A stretch of 64,000 nt of DNA from Rutpela maculata (Eukaryota > Arthropoda > Insecta > Coleoptera > Cerambycidae): NCBI GenBank assembly GCA_936432065.2, contig OW386285.2, positions 107,017,869 through 107,081,868 of the forward strand. The letters run 5' to 3'. A model generated the notes under the pieces. That model made no database searches, was not told the DNA's origin, and worked only from the letters and a program-made list of their open reading frames with translations. Within the stretch, counting starts at the first letter, position 1; every line of letters begins with the position of its first letter. Made by a program: the position numbers and the translations under genes. Shown piece after piece: positions 33,748 to 45,186 of the stretch.

Positions 33748-33960
33748 GTGCAAGAAGAAATTCTTTGTTAACAATAAATAGTTCATTTCATGGAACACAG
33801 GAAATCACAAAAACTGCAAGGATGACGACTAATTTTGTTAATGATAATTATGAAGAATATTGTATGTATTGTATGTTGCCTGTTACGAAATGTTCATCAA
33901 AGTGTTAATAAACCTCTCGTTCAAAGTTCTTTGCTTATTGGCCACTGTATAATTCTAACA

Positions 33961-34980
33961 AATATAAACAGAAGACGGTAGAGACAAGGATATTTCACTC
34001 ACTTGTCGTGTCAATAACACGGGTGTTTTACAGCGTTGCAACACTGTCATTTAAAAATAATAAAACAGTTTTACCTTGTTTAATCAGTTTTAAAATGAGA
34101 ACACTAACTTACATTTAATATTAATTTACTCTTTGCCATCTTAGCAATTTTTCACAAATCACAATTATTCCATAGGATTTATTAGAAAAAGTAGGACGTC
34201 CAGGTCGGTTTTTTTAAGCTCCTTGTGTCTTTATTGAAAAAATGTCGCTGTTCTCAGTTATTTACTGTCTGCAAAAAATGTATTTTAAGGATGAGATTAA
34301 AAAATTACTATTTTTTTTATTATAGAAAATTTCTTTAACCACTGTAGCATTTAAATTAATAGCGGTTAATTTAATTTCAATAAACACTTAATTCCACCTC
34401 GTTCATTACACCGTTTTATTTTTTTCATTATAAATTAACTTTAAAACTAGATAAATCAAACACTTTGTCAATACTTTATGATTGGAAGCGGCGGTCTACC
34501 TAAGGCTAAACAACGAAGTATGGAAAATATGAGTATTTTCTTTGAATGCCTGCGTCGACAGTGAAGGATTCTTTTTGTGAAAGAGACACCTGCGTCTTTT
34601 TTTAAGTTTATATGTTTCATACCAATGCAATAAACACAATAGAAAGGGAGATGTAACTTGCAGGAAGACATTGAACTGTACTGCAATACTGTTCTACGCA
34701 ATATTATATATACATATTAGTACCCGAATACTACCTGGACTGAAAATACCGTTTTTTTTTTAATAATTAAACGAAACCGTTGGAGTAAAACAAAAATTTT
34801 ATAAGACTTTTTTGCTTCTTTTGGGTCAATATATTATCCTGCAGAATATTTGTACGTATACGGCAGACACCCTGTATAATTAGTTGCACACAGGTATCAA
34901 CAATAAAGTCCGAACTTCTTTATTTATTAATTTAACAGTACTTTTCAGTTTTGAAATGTTCTAATTGCATAAGTAAATTC
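33961..34980. other. AT-rich DNA without a recognisable gene
   Basis: An AGACACCCTGTATAATTAG motif near 34,866 resembles a repeat terminus. The 77-codon minus-strand frame at 34,468-34,701 has no recognisable motif. Confidence 0.5.
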
Positions 34981-34991
34981 TTATTTAATTA

Positions 34992-35048
34992 TTTTTTTTT
35001 TGTTCCAGGTAAGTTAACTGTTACAAATCACGAAAGCGGTGAGTAGCA
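34992..35048 (+). other. Candidate recursive splice site or 30-nt microexon
   Basis: A T-rich tract (34,992-35,004) runs into TTCCAG followed immediately by GTAAGT, with the AG|GT junction at 35,008/35,009. This is the consensus of a zero-length (ratchet) exon in which a 3' splice site regenerates a 5' splice site. Thirty bases downstream, GCG|GTGAGT gives a second strong 5' splice site at 35,038/35,039. The 30 bases between are open in one phase (KLTVTNHES). The same layout would suit either a recursive-splice exon or a short alternative exon in a long intron. No flanking exons are visible in the window, so this rests on splice-site consensus alone. Confidence 0.4.
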
Positions 35049-35900
35049 ATTACTTTATTTTAAAACTTGAATGTGTATTTCTTATTTTCATAATAAGTTT
35101 ATAATCAAACAAAAAATAAACAATATACTAGCTTGAAACGTTAAGACATTCAGGAAACCATATTTAATGAAATTTAAAAAAAACTTTTCCCTATGCTAAC
35201 GTATTTTCCAATTTCGGCATAGATTTTATACCCTATTTAGATCTGAAGACAACTAACTTAATCGAAGTAGGCTATGATTGATTCCAAATTGATTATTTTG
35301 TCCCCTTTTTTACAGTACAACACACCATTACCAACCGGTCCATTATTTTCATTGGATTTTGCCCAATTTTAGGAGAAAAAACGTCTACCTTCTAAAAACT
35401 TTTATGTTGCGAAAATAAGGTCCATGTATTGATCTTCGCCTCTTTTCCACATTGGCGCCATAAAGCTGACAAGTGAGTAGGTCTAAAATGAGCCGACGAC
35501 ATCCTGGCGATACAAATTAGAGGAATCGATAAAAAGTGGGTTATTCAAGAATAAGCGCAAAAAGGCTCTACTTATGTACAGTAAAGTAACTAGAGATTTT
35601 AATATAGAATGAATGTCACATGGACTAAATTTAGTTTTTTTTTTTTATAACTTAACAATAAATGCATTGAAAAGCGTTTCTATTGTATTATGTGTAGGCT
35701 TCTTCTTAGGAAGTGGCATCCAATAAAAAATAACCATTCAAGCTCAAAGAGAATAAAATTTTGAGACGAGAGGTTCTATGCGATTTTTCGTATAAATTTT
35801 CGTATAAATTGTATTTAAGTCATAATGATTAAAAAAATGGACGTTTAATCTTGAAAAACAGGTTACCAGGTCAAAACGGTTTTTATCGAATACTTCATAT
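35049..35900. other. AT-rich DNA without a recognisable gene
   Basis: No open frame of note. A few phrases (TTTCGAAGATATGG and similar) mark the entry into the repeat family at 35,900-37,250. Confidence 0.45.
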
Positions 35901-36173
35901 TTTGCGAAAAAATGCTAGAGACCAAAAAGAAATCTTATAAACTGACTATGAATTTTATATTTTTTTATTCCTATGGGACTAAAAGTTTCGAAGATATGGA
36001 AGTATAAAGATGACGTCCGAACGTTTATAAGACGAAGTATTTTGTTTAATAAATGTTAATTATCTCATAAGCTATGGTACCTACGTCAAATATACCAAGG
36101 ACCAAAATCAAAGATTGCACAGGCACACAAGAGAAAAGTCAATTTTCTGAGGTTTCACATATATATACTCTCA

Positions 36174-36690
36174 TGTATTTTTAACCGCTGAACATGATCC
36201 CGATGTCAGTTTTGCAAAATTAGATCAGGATTTTTTGTTAACCATGAAAAACAGGTTAAAACAGGCCAGAATAAGGTTTAAAATATAAAATAAGAATTTT
36301 AAATAAGTAAACCACGTATTCGATGTATTTTTGACCGCTGAACATGATCCCGATGTCAGTTTTACAAAATTAGGTCAGGATTTTTTGTTAACCAGGAAAA
36401 CAAGGTTAAAACAGGCCAAATAGGGTTTAAAATATAAATTGAAGATTTTAAATAAGTAGACCATGTCATTTTATTCGATGTATTTTTGACCGCTGATCAC
36501 GATCCCGATATCAGTTTTACAAAATTAGGTCAGGATCTTTTGTTAACCACGAAAAACAGGTTAAAACAGGCCAGAATAGAGTTTAAAATATACATTAAAG
36601 ATTTTAAATAAGTAGACCATATATTCGATGTATTTCTTGCCGCTGAACACGATACCAATGTCAGTTTCAACCAATCAGGTCATGAATTCT
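36174..36690 (+). repeat. Tandem array, about 150-bp unit, 3-4 copies
   Basis: ACCGCTGAACATGATCCCGATGTCAGTTTT-type unit starts recur at about 36,184, 36,334, 36,489 and 36,639 (spacings 150, 155, 150). Each unit continues with AAATTAGGTCAGGA, GGTTAAAACAGGCC and TTTTAAATAAGTA. The last unit diverges after its start. Confidence 0.85.
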
Positions 36691-36774
36691 TATTTATCCT
36701 CATTTATTATTTTCTGTGGTACCGCACAAAAATGATCTGCGTAATGGTTTTCTTTTTGGTTTTATTCCTTTCAT

Positions 36775-37046
36775 TTTAACTCTCTTTTCAATGTCCTACA
36801 GTAGTCTGCCATCAAATTAACATCCTTGATATCTACGCTCCATTTCCTTTACGTCTTGGTGAAAACGTTCACTATAATCATCTGAATTTTCGGGAAACTG
36901 GTCTATATGAGAATGAAGGAAATGTAGTTTTAAATTCATTAGACAACCTAATTTTCTGAATTTTTCTGCCATGTTGGATACTATTTCTTTGTGGACTTTG
37001 TTCTTATTGTTTCCTAAAAATTTATCAATAACTTCTTTTCACCAAG
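36775..37046 (-). pseudogene. Remnant of a conserved arthropod protein of unknown function
   Basis: On the minus strand the DNA reads EVIDKFLGNNKN, then EKFRKLGCLMNLKLHFLHSH, IDQFPENSDDYSERFHQDVK and EMERRYQ; after a one-base shift, VNLMADYCRTLKR. I recall this pattern (GC-M-x-LK-HFLHSHLD-FP-N, ERFHQD, MEKRYQG, ADYCW-LKRD) from uncharacterised proteins repeated in many arthropod genomes; it may be the C-terminal part of a transposon-borne protein. Here only about 90 codons remain, with one frameshift and an internal stop upstream. It lies inside the repeat with inverted arms described above. Confidence 0.6.
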
Positions 37047-37423
37047 ACATAATGGAAATGGAGTGTTGGAACGTATATATGTGAAACCCAGAAAATTGAC
37101 TTTTTTTGTGTGCCTGTGTTATTAATTAGGTTTCCAAATGTTTTTCTTTTTGTTCCCATAGCATAAAAATAAAGATATTATGACAAACAATGTGTGTCTT
37201 CACATTTTTTTTAAACAAAATATCGCCATTTTCTTACAGTAATTAAGTGGAGTAAAAACGCATCTCAAGAAAAAAAAAATGAGGTAGAACAAGTGTGACG
37301 TATGTCTTGTTATTAGGAATTTTATGGGCCATTAGAAATCGATATTTTCGACATCTTCAGCTGGGGCTGACTCTTTTTGTAGCGAAAAATGCGTAAACAT
37401 GTGGAAAATAAAAAAAATATATA

Positions 37424-38155
37424 CTTCCACGTCCAGTGAAAGTATAGTAACGACAAAAAATTTTTAAAAATTTTTATTGTCCAAATAGGCTTAAAATGTC
37501 ATGAAACGTCGAGATTTTAAGTTTGAGAGAAAAAAAATTTCTGTCTGTCTGTCGGTCTGTTGGTCTGTCTGTCTGTAACTTTTTTTTGTGCGCACGTTTA
37601 CTCTGAAACCGTTTAAGATATTGACTTGAAATTTGGTACACATATGTACTTTAACGAGATCTAGAACTAGATTATATTTTCATCTTGTTCCGCCGAAGGG
37701 TTGGGGGGTAAATTGGGGTAAATTTGGGGTAAATGGGTAAATCAAGCAGGTAGGAGTCCATAAAATTGGTATTTAGTATATACAAGAGAAGCTGAGGTCT
37801 CAAAAAAATTTTTGGCATTAGCCACCCCTATTACCACCCCCACCTCCTTATTAAAGGGGATGAAAAAAAATGTGATTTAATGCATGTACAGGAACCAGAA
37901 ACCTCAAAATATTTTTTTACTTCATCCACCCCCCACTACCACCCCCCACTACCACCCCCCACTACCACCCCCCTATCACCACCCCCACCCCACTACCGAT
38001 GTGGGGTATCGTTTTATGGGTTTTTGGGGTAGAGGATTTCAAATATTATATTATTAAAGTTCCATAAACAATTATTTTCACATACAAAGTTTTTTCGTTG
38101 TGAGTGATTTGGATAGAGAATCTGGGTGTGGAAGTAGTGATTCCTTGGGCAGCGG
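37424..38155. mobile_element. Single-arm copy of the 1685-3011 foldback element
   Basis: It begins ACTTCCACGTCCAGTGAAAG and ends CCTTGGGCAGCGG. It matches the right arm and the inverted left arm of the element at 1685-3011, including (TGTC)n tracts, GGGGTAAAT repeats and a CCCCCACTACCAC tandem block that is longer here (about 37,930-37,998). It retains parts missing from the right arm of the first copy, so it is not derived from that arm. Confidence 0.85.
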
Positions 38156-38322
38156 TTTTTTTTAAGATACATCTCCAAAATTATTAAACGGATTTAAGTA
38201 AACTTTTTTTATTTAAAAGTAGACATTTTAGCGCTGGTAAACGTGTACGAGAAATTTTTAAAAATCTTTTCAAAAAGAGTAAGGAAACATTCATATTTAT
38301 TTTTTGTTCCCCGATTTTTTTA

Positions 38323-38629
38323 CTGCACTAAAAGGCAAAAAATAATCATCGAACCTGTTCTCTCTGTCTACCCCGTAAGGGCCTTAGAGTAAGCCGTGTT
38401 TTTAATTAAGTATAATATATGAGTATAAAAGCGTGGGGCGCTTTTCAAACGCTATTTCGAACAAGTGTTCGATAATTAAAACGCTGAAGACATCATTAGA
38501 TTAAATGAAAAACGCCCCACCTTTTATACTTAAATATTATACTTAATTAAAAACACGGCTTACACTAAGGCCCTTACGGAGTAGACAGAAAGAACAGGTT
38601 CGATGATTATTTTTTGCTTTTTAGTGCAG
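38323..38629. mobile_element. 307-bp palindromic MITE
   Basis: CTGCACTAAAAGGCAAAAAA at the left pairs with the reverse complement at the right through about 115 bp, including GGGCCTTAG, AAGCCGTGTTTTTAATTAAG and GTATAAAAG. It is flanked by TA on both sides (38,321-38,322; 38,630-38,631). The loop contains TTCGAACAAGTGTTCGA. A transcript would form a long hairpin. Confidence 0.85.
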
Positions 38630-38834
38630 TATTTATAAAAGCATGTTTTTTTTTTTAGTTTTTTAAACTATTAATTTATTTTTTTACTTTTTAGTCTCAT
38701 ATTTAAGGAGAGAATTTTGGTGCTTTCGAAAAAACAAACAATTTGTTAAATTTAGACTGGATAATTGTAATCTGCAACCTGATAATCCACAAATACCGAT
38801 TTTCAGTCGAATTCGACGATAATTCATAAAACCT

Positions 38835-39110
38835 ATCCGTCATGTTGACGCCGCCATTTTGAATTTTTAAGTTTTGATAACATATTTGTTTTCTACTTAT
38901 CAAGCCCTTCCTTTTGATATCCATATCAAGAGAATCCGACGATAATTGATAAAACCAATCCGCCATGTTGACGTCGCCATTTTGAATTATTAAGTTTTGA
39001 TTACATATTTGTTTTCTACTTGTCAAGCCCTTTCTTTTGATATCCATATCAAGGGGGTTGTAAAAAAAAATGACAATCCGCCATCTTGGGGCGGCGGCCA
39101 TTTTGAACAT
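38835..39110. repeat. Local tandem duplication, about 121-bp period
   Basis: ATGTTGACGCCGCCATTTTGAA at about 38,842 recurs as ATGTTGACGTCGCCATTTTGAA at about 38,963, each followed by TTTGTTTTCTACTT, CAAGCCCTT and TGATATCCATATCAAG. A third partial GGCGGCCATTTTGAA lies at about 39,092. The minus-strand open frame 39,110-38,703 is a translation of these repeats and is not called as a gene. Confidence 0.8.
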
Positions 39111-40822
39111 ATTATAATATTGAGTATACTATATTATATTGTCATCAGAGCTACACACAATTGCCAAATTTCATGATGATACAACAATTAGAAGTGGGTG
39201 AAATTCAGTTCCTTAGATTTTTTTACTTACATCGATACTGGTAAACTTACCGCCGAATCACAATACTTCGACTTTACCTACGGATATCTCCTAAAGTATA
39301 AAAGAGTTATAGCGGTTTTTTCAAAAACCTTTTCGATGTGTTTTTTAAGTTTTACTAGCATATTATGTTTGAGAATTTCTAAAAATAAAAAAGTTTTACG
39401 CTCACTGAAAAATACATTACGTTTAAATATCTTTTTTTTTTTTTGGAAAATGAAAATTCTTTTTCATGAATTTTATAGTACTGTTGTTAGCGCTTATCTG
39501 TCTGCTTTCAAAAATCAAAAAAATTGTTTCAATATTCCACAAGGTTTGCGAGATATCATGAGTTAAGTAATAAAATGTACAATATTTTAAAATTACCAAA
39601 TTTGTACTTTTTTTCAAAATAATTGAAGTACGCCCCAGTATAAAATGTCGTAAATAGTCATATGGAATGTCAAATATCCTATATAATAATATTATTTAGG
39701 TCACTTGTTGTTCTACGCTCAAAAAAAAAATTGAAACATTTTTCAGGCTTTCTTACTCCGCTATAAACAACTTTTTTCTACGACTGTTAAAAAACTACAC
39801 TTTTCTTCATTATTTTTGCGTAAAACACCTGTTTATGGTAATGGTGAAAAAAAAAGTAAATGCATTAAAAGAGTAACATTATTTCACTTTTATGTATAAC
39901 CGGATCCATAAATGAATTAAGAACAATCGGAGTTGTCTCACGAGATTCGCTTTAGAAACGTCTTTGTTGTGTTGTGTTTTGACGTTTAAGCTAATTCTGA
40001 AATTTATTTATCTAAATATGGAAATTGAAGACTAGTAGCAAAAATATTGTATAAAACTCATGTGTAAAGTACCTTCTTTTCACTCCTGTGATTACCGCAC
40101 TCAACTGCGGCTCGTGCGCTAAATAAAAAAAAACATTAAAATAGCTATCGATTGTTTTTATCATTTTAATAATATAAAGAGTTAGCTGTATAAGTTTCAT
40201 TGAAATGATTTTACATCAATTATTTTTTATACAGGTTTATATAAGCGGCTGACGTATAATCCCCCAGGCAGCTGACTTTTCTTTTAATCATTATTATCAT
40301 ATAAACATTTGTTGTACAAATTTTCAAACGACCTGAAATACTTTTTGTATTTTTTTTTCGACATAATACACGTTTTCTCACAACCAGGTCCACCGCTACT
40401 AGAGCAGCTGACGCTCAGACCATCAAATAACTACCCAATAGGAATGATTTGTTGTGAGAATTAAACGACCTGAAATGAACGCTACCTCCCGGACTAAAAC
40501 TTCCCATTCGTGAAAAAGGTACCATACTTTACTCTTCGCACAATTTCACGTTTCCTTATTTCTTGTTTACTGTATGTTATTTTGAAATTCTGACTATGTC
40601 TAAGGACTTCCCAAAATAAGCAAAACTTTATGAAGAACAACTTCTTTTTCTAAAATTTTATATTTTTTAACCCCTTTAATAATGGGGTAGGGATGGTAAT
40701 GGTGATGGTAGCGCAGGTGGCTGATGTCAAAATAAATTTTGAGGCCTTTGATTCTTGAATTTTTTTCACCCCCATTAATATGAGGTCGTAAAGGGGGTGA
40801 TAGTGTGAGTGGCTGATGCCTA
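39111..40822. other. AT-rich DNA without a recognisable gene
   Basis: The open frames at 39,198-39,566 and 40,012-40,200 have no recognisable motif. An ACGACCTGAAAT phrase occurs twice (about 40,328 and 40,466). Confidence 0.5.
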
Positions 40823-41054
40823 CGCCTACTTACCCACCCACACCTTTATCTTATAACTCGACTTTTTAAACATATAGTTGTATGATGGAACTACAAGAAT
40901 TCTTTATTTTTATCACAAAAAAGATGATTTTTTTATCGTCATCGCCTACTTACCCACCCACACCTTTATCTTATAACTCGACTTTTTAAACATATAGTTG
41001 TATGATGGAACTACAAGAATTCTTTATTTTTATCACAAAAAAGATGATTTTTTA
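40823..41054 (+). repeat. Identical tandem duplication, 112 bp at 120-bp offset
   Basis: CGCCTACTTACCCACCCACA through AAAAAAGATGATTTTTT at 40,823-40,934 is repeated without a difference at 40,943-41,054. The flanks differ. Complete identity in an otherwise decayed region indicates a very recent duplication or an assembly artefact. Confidence 0.9.
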
Positions 41055-43924
41055 CACCCGCTCCTATCTTCTCTTTCCCCCACCATGCCCACATATTCCC
41101 ACGGCGTGGTTGGGGAAAGGGATTAGTGGGGAAGGTGGTCCAGATGAACTTTTTTGAAAAAAAAAAAGACTTTTCTAGGGTTCTAAACACTTTTTAAATG
41201 CAAAAAAAATGAGCGATACCATTCCTGGATTCTGGTTATCTGATACTTAAAAGGGGTAGAAGAGATATGTGCGAGTAGTGGGGAGATTTCCGGTTGGGGT
41301 GAAATCAATTAAATATTGATGACGATAAAAAATGATTTTTTAAAATTTAAATCCAAAATTAAAATAGGCCTAAAATCAGCCTTAACTGCCCTTCTCCTTT
41401 TAAATACGCATTTCTCAAAGTAAAAAAAATAGAGTTGGAAACAACCCATTCAGATACGTATTGCTGAAAAACTAATAGTTGCAGTTTAAGTTAATATGTT
41501 GAGTTTTTCAAAAATCATTAATTTTTTTGTGAAAATTGCAAAGTTTTCAACTTTTTTGCAAGTCTCGCTTATCTCTTACTTGTAAATCATTTTTTTGAGA
41601 GATTTTGAATAGAGAGCATAGAAGTTGGTTTTGTTTGGTTAGAAAACCATTTATTCCGTAACCGTAAAGGGATGTGGTAGGTCTCAAATTAAAGATAATT
41701 GACTAGGAAATCAACTTTATGTAGAGTGTTTTCTACGTAGGCGTATTATTTTTAAAATTGCTAAAATATGGTTTAAAAATTTGATTTTGATTTGATTTTG
41801 AGAGAGTATAAATTCAAAACGTTCTATCTCGATCAATTTTCATCGAAAATGGAAGAATAAGTAATATAAATTAACTGAAATTTCATAAATTTTGATGATG
41901 ATTTGTGGACATTTTTCGTCTAAACGCTTGTATTTCGAGATATTTGCTAAAACGCACGAAGAAAAAACTTTTAATATGAATCTCAGGAATGCATAATTTA
42001 TTTGTTATTGTTTTTTTACATCACAATTATATAAATCATTAAGTATCTTATACAAGAGTAAATATAAACATTTTTATTTATTACAATTTTAACGACAGTG
42101 TTTAACTCTTTCATGAAACAGAAAACTTGTTCAACAAAATGATATTTAGTAGAAATTCCAATTTTTCTTAGTCCCATTGTACTCATAACTCATCATAATA
42201 TAATGTAGCCCTCAAATCTTAAATTTCCATAACAAGATTCATCGAAGCGGCGACAATCTCATCGAGAGAGATGAGATCCTATCTATTCTCGTTACAATTT
42301 GCATACTGCTGTATAAAAATGTAGTTTCTATGACGACCAACATAAAAGCGAGTGGAACTTGAGATGGAAACGAAGTTCTCCACTTCCTAGGTCTCTAGCT
42401 CTCTACAGAATCTACTAGCATTACTCCTTTATGTATCTTTCTTAAGCCCCCACAGACGGCACAATTTGCATGCACCTTTTACACGCGTATTTTGCCGAGA
42501 GACAAAATATATTCAATTGTCAACAGACATCATCTTTGCATATTTTGCACGGGCCTTTTTAACCAGTTATGTAACAACTAGCAAAATTAGTTGCTGAATT
42601 ATTGTTAGACACTAATTAGAGGAACATAATAGAAACGTTCCCATTACAAAGTGAGGCATATATGGGTGTTCGCAACGTTCCGACTGCTTTCCGACTACAT
42701 TCCAACGACGTTGTGGTTCCGTAGTGGCGACGTCGTAGCGTGAAAGCCGCGTTTTTCAGGAAACTTTCTACTCCCCATACTCCTTAAAATCAATGTTGCC
42801 TGCTTTGTCTTGCAACTGATTTTATTATACTTATGTTTCATTTTCACGTGATTATTGTTCACTTCCCTTACTCAGAAACTCAATAGAATACTAGAAGAGT
42901 AAAATTAGAATGTAAACTGTACTATTTATCAATGGTCAAATCGTCAAAATTAAAGCGAATGCAATATTATTGTCAACATACTAATAAAACGTCTGAATAT
43001 TATCGTTAAAATATTTGACTTCATGCAAGATATTAAAAGCTAATTATTATTTTTCTTTAAAACTTCAGAATCATTTTTATCCAGTAACTTATTATATTTG
43101 GGCAGAAATGGCGATTAATTACATTTTTAAGTCATTTGTGCACTTATGTCCTTGTTTTGTGATAATGACGTCGCGTCGTAAGTTTTGGCTATCTAAACAG
43201 TCGGTGGTACCATTATTTGCCACCTTCAAGTTCTAAAATCTCGAAGGTCGTCCTACCGGTTACTCTGACATCCCCAAGTAACGGAAAAGCTACGTAGAAG
43301 TCACACAACTTTAAAGTAATCATTAGTGGTAGAAACTATGAGATAGCGACTGTAGGTTTGTCAAATGAAGCTATTTAGACATCAAAGTCGTAAATTTAGT
43401 GGCGGTTGCGTAATGTTGCTCATTCGAAGTTCCCATCTTGGTTACTGTTACTTTAATGCTAGTTGGAACGTGAGTAAATGTCTACTGCAAGAGATTTCCT
43501 TTTTGCTGTCATAGCTCTTAAAGAAAAGTGAAACCGCATCCGCAGACCCAGATGATTCAAGGGTTGGTTACGCAGAAAAGAATATTCCATGCCAATTTAA
43601 TAAAACAGTGCCCACAGAAATAAAGAAATACAAATATCAGAGAATCGATTAATCCTTACGAGCGACTTTCACCGACATTGATATATCTCGCTAGTGGATA
43701 TAGTTACGAATCTTTAACGATTTCAAGCCTTGCGATAAGAACTTGAATTGAATGAAATACTCTATTTCAGTTCTATGGGAGTCGCTAATGCATTACTATT
43801 GGTAACTAAAGCAACAGAGCCTTTTGATTGATGACTAAAAAAAATCCTGAAGATGTTAGACATTTTTTTAAACAAAAAATATAATTTAAATGTGGATATG
43901 TTTAAATCAGTGCGAAGGGTGTTC
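41055..43924. other. AT-rich DNA without a recognisable gene
   Basis: No open frame with a known motif on either strand, including 43,015-43,236. The text is typical of old repeats. Confidence 0.5.
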
Positions 43925-44600
43925 CTGTTTTATCTTTGTTGGTCTTTCAAATCGTCGATCCAGATGTGAGACGCAATCAGATCGTTTTGTAATTGTAGTC
44001 CATTTCTCTTTTTCGTTTTTAATTCCATTGTGGAGAACGTTAGTTTACATAAATAGGATGTAGCAAATGGTATCAACAATTTAAGAGCTTCTCTTGCAAG
44101 GTCAGGATGTTCCATTTTCTTTGAATTCAGAATGTGTCAACTTTCTGCGACATAAATTCCAATTTGAGCATGCTGTCAGCCGAAAGCTTCAAAAGTTTTT
44201 CTTTCATAGCCGTTAAGATCAGCCAGTTCCACTGACATATCAAGAAAAGGATTTAGTACTCAGTTTTTGCTGTTGTCAGCTAAGTTTCTTCTGGAAAGTA
44301 ACTCAAAAGTTGATCTTTTAAATTTTGCAAACGTTCAATCATGCAAGGAATGTGATTACTGACGACTGCTCGGTTGAAATCTCTTCAACAATCTTTTGAA
44401 TGCAAAGAAAGTACTCAAACTACAGCTTTTATAGATGTGTTGACCAAAACTGAGTTTTAGAAAACAATCCCTTGATTTTTTTTTGGCTAATAAGATGTTT
44501 TCATCTCTCCTTTGTAGATCCTTGCTCAGTATATTTAAGTGGTCAGACTGATCAAATATTCCAATAAATCAATCACCACAATCAAGTAACACTTATATCG
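43925..44600 (-). pseudogene. hAT transposase pseudogene (ZBED5/FAM200-like)
   Basis: Read leftward, YLADIFDQSDHLN, then LSKDLQRRDENILLAKKK (about 44,560-44,470), the linker LKDQLLSYFPEE (about 44,330-44,290), LSADSMLKLEF (about 44,190-44,160) and finally EALKLLIPFATSYLCKLTFS in the frame 44,115-43,930. This order matches the C-terminal half of ZBED5/FAM200-type hAT proteins, where the last segment is the dimerisation domain with the L-PFATTYLCE-FS signature. Frameshifts and stops separate the pieces. The BED finger and N-terminal catalytic part are absent. No terminal repeats were found. Confidence 0.75.
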
Positions 44601-44892
44601 TCGACATCTCAAGCAAAAAGAGCGAAAACACAACTACAACGGGAATCAACACTAACCTCTATAGATAAATATGTACCAACCTAAAAAAAAAACAGAAATT
44701 CATTTTTCCTACATTACTACAAAAATGTAATACTTACTTACATGTAGTCTATTTCGCAATTAAATCAAACATAATAGCTATATATTACAGTGCCACATTA
44801 ATTTTGAAATAATCAACGGTCAAGTGCCATTTTATCGTTATTGGGTCAATATGTAATAATTCCTAGATATAATAACGCTGTTTAACCGTAAA

Positions 44893-45186
44893 TTGGCCAT
44901 CAAAGAATATTTATCATCGAATTACAATTTCTTAAAAGACGCAAGGCCAACATCATCATTCCGCAAACGACAGATTCCCGGCAGCAAATATAATGGCCCG
45001 GAATTTTGCCGGACTTGCAATGTTTACTGGGAAATAACTTTATATCTGTTTCTAAAATGTTCCGGCCAATATTTAAATAAAATAACATATTCTAAATGGT
45101 ATTATAGCCCAGACGACAGAGAACATTTTATAATGAAACCCACAAAAATTTGCAAACTGAATAATTTTTTTTTAATGAGTTCGTGA
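44893..45186 (+). pseudogene. Possible non-LTR ORF2 C-terminal fragment
   Basis: FCRTCNVYWEITLYLFLKCS has the C-x2-C, W-E-T, then L-F-x-x-C layout of the zinc-knuckle end of non-LTR ORF2 proteins, with the usual histidine lost. The rest of the frame is unremarkable. The 3' part of the frame lies in the inverted arm shared with 52,905-53,290. Confidence 0.4.

Larger units (their letters stand above)
32761..33960 (+). mobile_element. Copia-type element reduced to LTRs and a broken gag
   Basis: A 5' LTR (about 32,761-32,890) and a 3' LTR (about 33,836-33,960) both start TGTTAAT and end CTTATTGGCCACTGTATAA-TTCTAACA. A primer-binding site follows the first, then a gag pseudogene. Pol is deleted: only about 90 bp separate the gag zinc finger from the 3' LTR. 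The LTRs are clearly diverged (many substitutions and indels), so the insertion is old. No target duplication was identified. Confidence 0.75.
35920..37250. mobile_element. Unclassified repeat with inverted arms, tandem units and a coding remnant
   Basis: CACAGGCACACAA, then AAGTCAATTTTCTG and GGTTTCACATATATA at about 36,118-36,170, recur inverted at about 37,073-37,119. Weaker inverted similarity continues outward (35,960-36,000 with 37,130-37,190). Between them lie a 150-bp tandem array and a minus-strand coding remnant. A relative without the coding part occurs at about 56,090-56,410 (shared TTTCGAAGATAT, GACGAAGTATTT-like and CACATTTTCTTTTAACAAAAT-like phrases). It is probably a DNA transposon with subterminal repeats; ends and target duplication are not resolved. 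Confidence 0.5.

Noticed and set aside
38703..39110. A 135-codon minus-strand frame with internal repeats
   Set aside because: It is the translation of a local tandem duplication with no recognisable domain.
40823..41054. CRISPR-like direct repeats here or in the 150-bp array
   Set aside because: There are only a few long copies without short regular spacers, in an evidently eukaryotic region.
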